Shown piece after piece: positions 62,727 through 64,000 of a DNA stretch of 64,000 nucleotides. A program made the translations under genes and the position numbers. Under the pieces are notes generated by a model. That model was not told where the DNA came from and searched no databases. It worked only from the letters and a program-made list of their open reading frames with translations. Numbering within the stretch: position 1 is the stretch's first letter; the number at the start of each line of letters is the position of its first letter. The DNA is from Paenibacillus sp. HGH0039 (lineage in GTDB: Bacteria; Bacillota; Bacilli; Paenibacillales; NBRC-103111): assembly GCF_000411255.1 (NCBI RefSeq), contig NZ_KE150412.1, forward strand, positions 1,086,645 through 1,150,644, written 5' to 3'.

Positions 62727-64000
62727 TTACGAAAATTTAAGCTGTTTCTCTAGGGCAATAATTTCACTAAGAATTTGCGCAGCCCGCAAAGGATCCCCTG
62801 AGCGCTCCGCACGGATCATTTCTTCTTTTTTTCTGGATATTTCCTGCTGCTTCGGATATTTTTTGATTTCTTTGATGTAGTCGTCGATGACGACTTCGTT
62901 CACACCGTGGTGCGCGCCCATCATCGCGATGGAACTCGCCAGATTTTCGAGCTTGTCGTCCTGAATCATCGCCATGTAACGGCTCACGCTCGGTGTGGAG
63001 TTTTGGGCGTAAAAAGCATATAAATAAGCCGCCAGAACGGCATGAGCATCCACGTTAAATTCGTCGCCTAACCGTTCTTCCACATAGGCGCTAACATCCC
63101 GATCGTGCATCATGACGGCTAGAAGCTGCCGTTCCGCGTTATGATAAGCCGGATAAAGCGGCGCTTTTGGCGTTTCTTTCCTATTATGCCTACCATTATT
63201 CCACGGAACGTCGATATTATCCCTGACTGTCCGGTTTTTTTCCGATTTCATCCGGAGGTTGGCCAAATCTTGCTTGAGCGACTCGTAAGAGGTCTCAAAC
63301 TCCCCGGCGAGCTGTTTTAAATAATGCTCCCGTTCGATCGAGCTCAAGTCCGCAATCATCTTCAAAGCCGTTTGCTGGTAGCGTATCCGATCGCCTTCCT
63401 CCTGCAAACGGAAATGCCGGCGAATGTAGTGCAGCCTGTATTTGATCGAGGGTACGGCGTAATCAATGATTTCCCGTACAAATCTCTCGGAGCCGTATGC
63501 AGTAATGTATTCATCCGGATCTTGGGCATCCGGAAGCATAGCCACTTTCACTTCGCAGCCCGCTTGTTCAAGCAGGGGGATTGCCTTGTAAGCCGCATTC
63601 TGTCCGGCCGAATCTCCGTCGTAACAGATCACGACCCGTCCGGCGTTGCGCCGGATCAGTTCCGCATGCTCGGGGGTCAGCGCGGTACCCATCGTACCGA
63701 CACCGTTTCTCACCCCAGCTTCCCAAGCTTTTACCACATCCATATAACCTTCAAACAATACCATGGTATTCGTTTTCCGGATTTGCGGACGTGCCTGGTG
63801 AAAATTATACAGCACACGGCTTTTGTTGAAGAGCATCGTTTCAGGACTGTTCAAGTACTTAGGCTGCACATCCCCGAGCGCCCGGCCGCCGAAGGCAATG
63901 ACTTTGCCCTGCGCGTCCCAGATCGGGAAAATCACTCTGTCCCTGAACTTGTCGATATAACCGTCTCCCTCGGAACGGGCCGAAACGAGCCCTCCCCGTT
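62727..64000 (-). CDS. dnaG: DNA primase DnaG (5' end outside window)
   Basis: Primase makes RNA primers at the replication fork. The visible C-terminal ~424 residues continue without a stop to the window edge, so the gene is cut, not broken. Seen: YIDKFRDRVIFPIWDAQGKVIAFGGRALGD, Toprim acidic motifs VLFEGYMDVVKAWEAG and VICYDGDSAGQNAA, the AMLPDAQDPDEYI segment, and a C-terminal DnaB helicase-interaction domain. The zinc-ribbon N-terminus lies beyond 64000. Confidence 0.96.
   Translation of the reverse strand, partial: RGGLVSARSEGDGYIDKFRDRVIFPIWDAQGKVIAFGGRALGDVQPKYLNSPETMLFNKSRVLYNFHQARPQIRKTNTMVLFEGYMDVVKAWEAGVRNGVGTMGTALTPEHAELIRRNAGRVVICYDGDSAGQNAAYKAIPLLEQAGCEVKVAMLPDAQDPDEYITAYGSERFVREIIDYAVPSIKYRLHYIRRHFRLQEEGDRIRYQQTALKMIADLSSIEREHYLKQLAGEFETSYESLKQDLANLRMKSEKNRTVRDNIDVPWNNGRHNRKETPKAPLYPAYHNAERQLLAVMMHDRDVSAYVEERLGDEFNVDAHAVLAAYLYAFYAQNSTPSVSRYMAMIQDDKLENLASSIAMMGAHHGVNEVVIDDYIKEIKKYPKQQEISRKKEEMIRAERSGDPLRAAQILSEIIALEKQLKFS

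Noticed and set aside
1-64000. CRISPR arrays, tRNA or rRNA genes, insertion sequences, phage genes
   Set aside because: I looked for regular spacer arrays, cloverleaf sequences, transposase motifs and integrase genes and found none. The short 9 bp repeats are too small for CRISPR.

Overview
The window is a stretch of chromosome from an endospore-forming Bacillota, most likely Paenibacillus or a close relative. The sporulation genes (spoVD, a spoVE-type ftsW, rsfA), a MurE with the meso-diaminopimelate DNPR motif, bacillithiol synthesis (bshC), a type B RNase P RNA, and Bacillales families such as DUF2626/YqgY, DUF3907/YpuI, YlaH, YlaL and the PIN-PhoH protein YlaK all point that way. Strong AGGAGG ribosome binding sites and a moderately high GC content agree. 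Most genes lie on the minus strand. No rRNA, tRNA, CRISPR array, insertion sequence or prophage was seen.

Layout. 140-14345 is the division and cell wall (dcw) cluster, read right to left: mraZ, rsmH, ftsL, pbpB, spoVD, murE, murF, mraY, murD, spoVE/ftsW, murG. It is headed by a promoter, direct repeats that look like MraZ boxes, and two perfect DnaA boxes. 14436-18806 holds a DUF4349 lipoprotein gene and a bshC-ahcY unit. 18994-20283 is an MFS exporter on the plus strand, followed by an oligopeptide ABC operon (oppABCDF, 20395-26056). 26476-28650 holds DUF3397, panE and rsfA. In Bacillus subtilis, rsfA, panE and bshC lie directly beside mraZ, so opp/MFS and ahcY/DUF4349 look like insertions into a conserved block.

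29028-33812 carries a DUF2626 protein, a MidA-like methyltransferase and three plus-strand genes for exported or unknown proteins. 33892-38690 matches the yla region (ylaK, ylaL, ylaH, typA). 39758-42756 is the most unusual unit: an ABC ATPase, an FtsX-type permease with a histidine-rich extracytoplasmic insert, and a lipoprotein with a DUF3299-like domain. It sits next to a zinc-type alkaline phosphatase and resembles the zinc-linked Zrg loci of Vibrio; I propose it is a Gram-positive metal-handling system. Then come an MFS gene, a Fur-box-controlled FhuF-like gene, a TerC protein, a cysteine desulfurase-thiI pair for tRNA thiolation, a lytic transglycosylase, an ABC-2 exporter and several small conserved proteins.

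54943-64000 holds a lipid-anchored subtilase, rnpB, and the macromolecular synthesis region in order dnaG (cut by the window edge), sigA, an alpha/beta hydrolase, a membrane protein, trmK and a YqfO/Nif3 protein. Starts were moved from the longest reading frame wherever a ribosome binding site decided the matter; such cases are noted.
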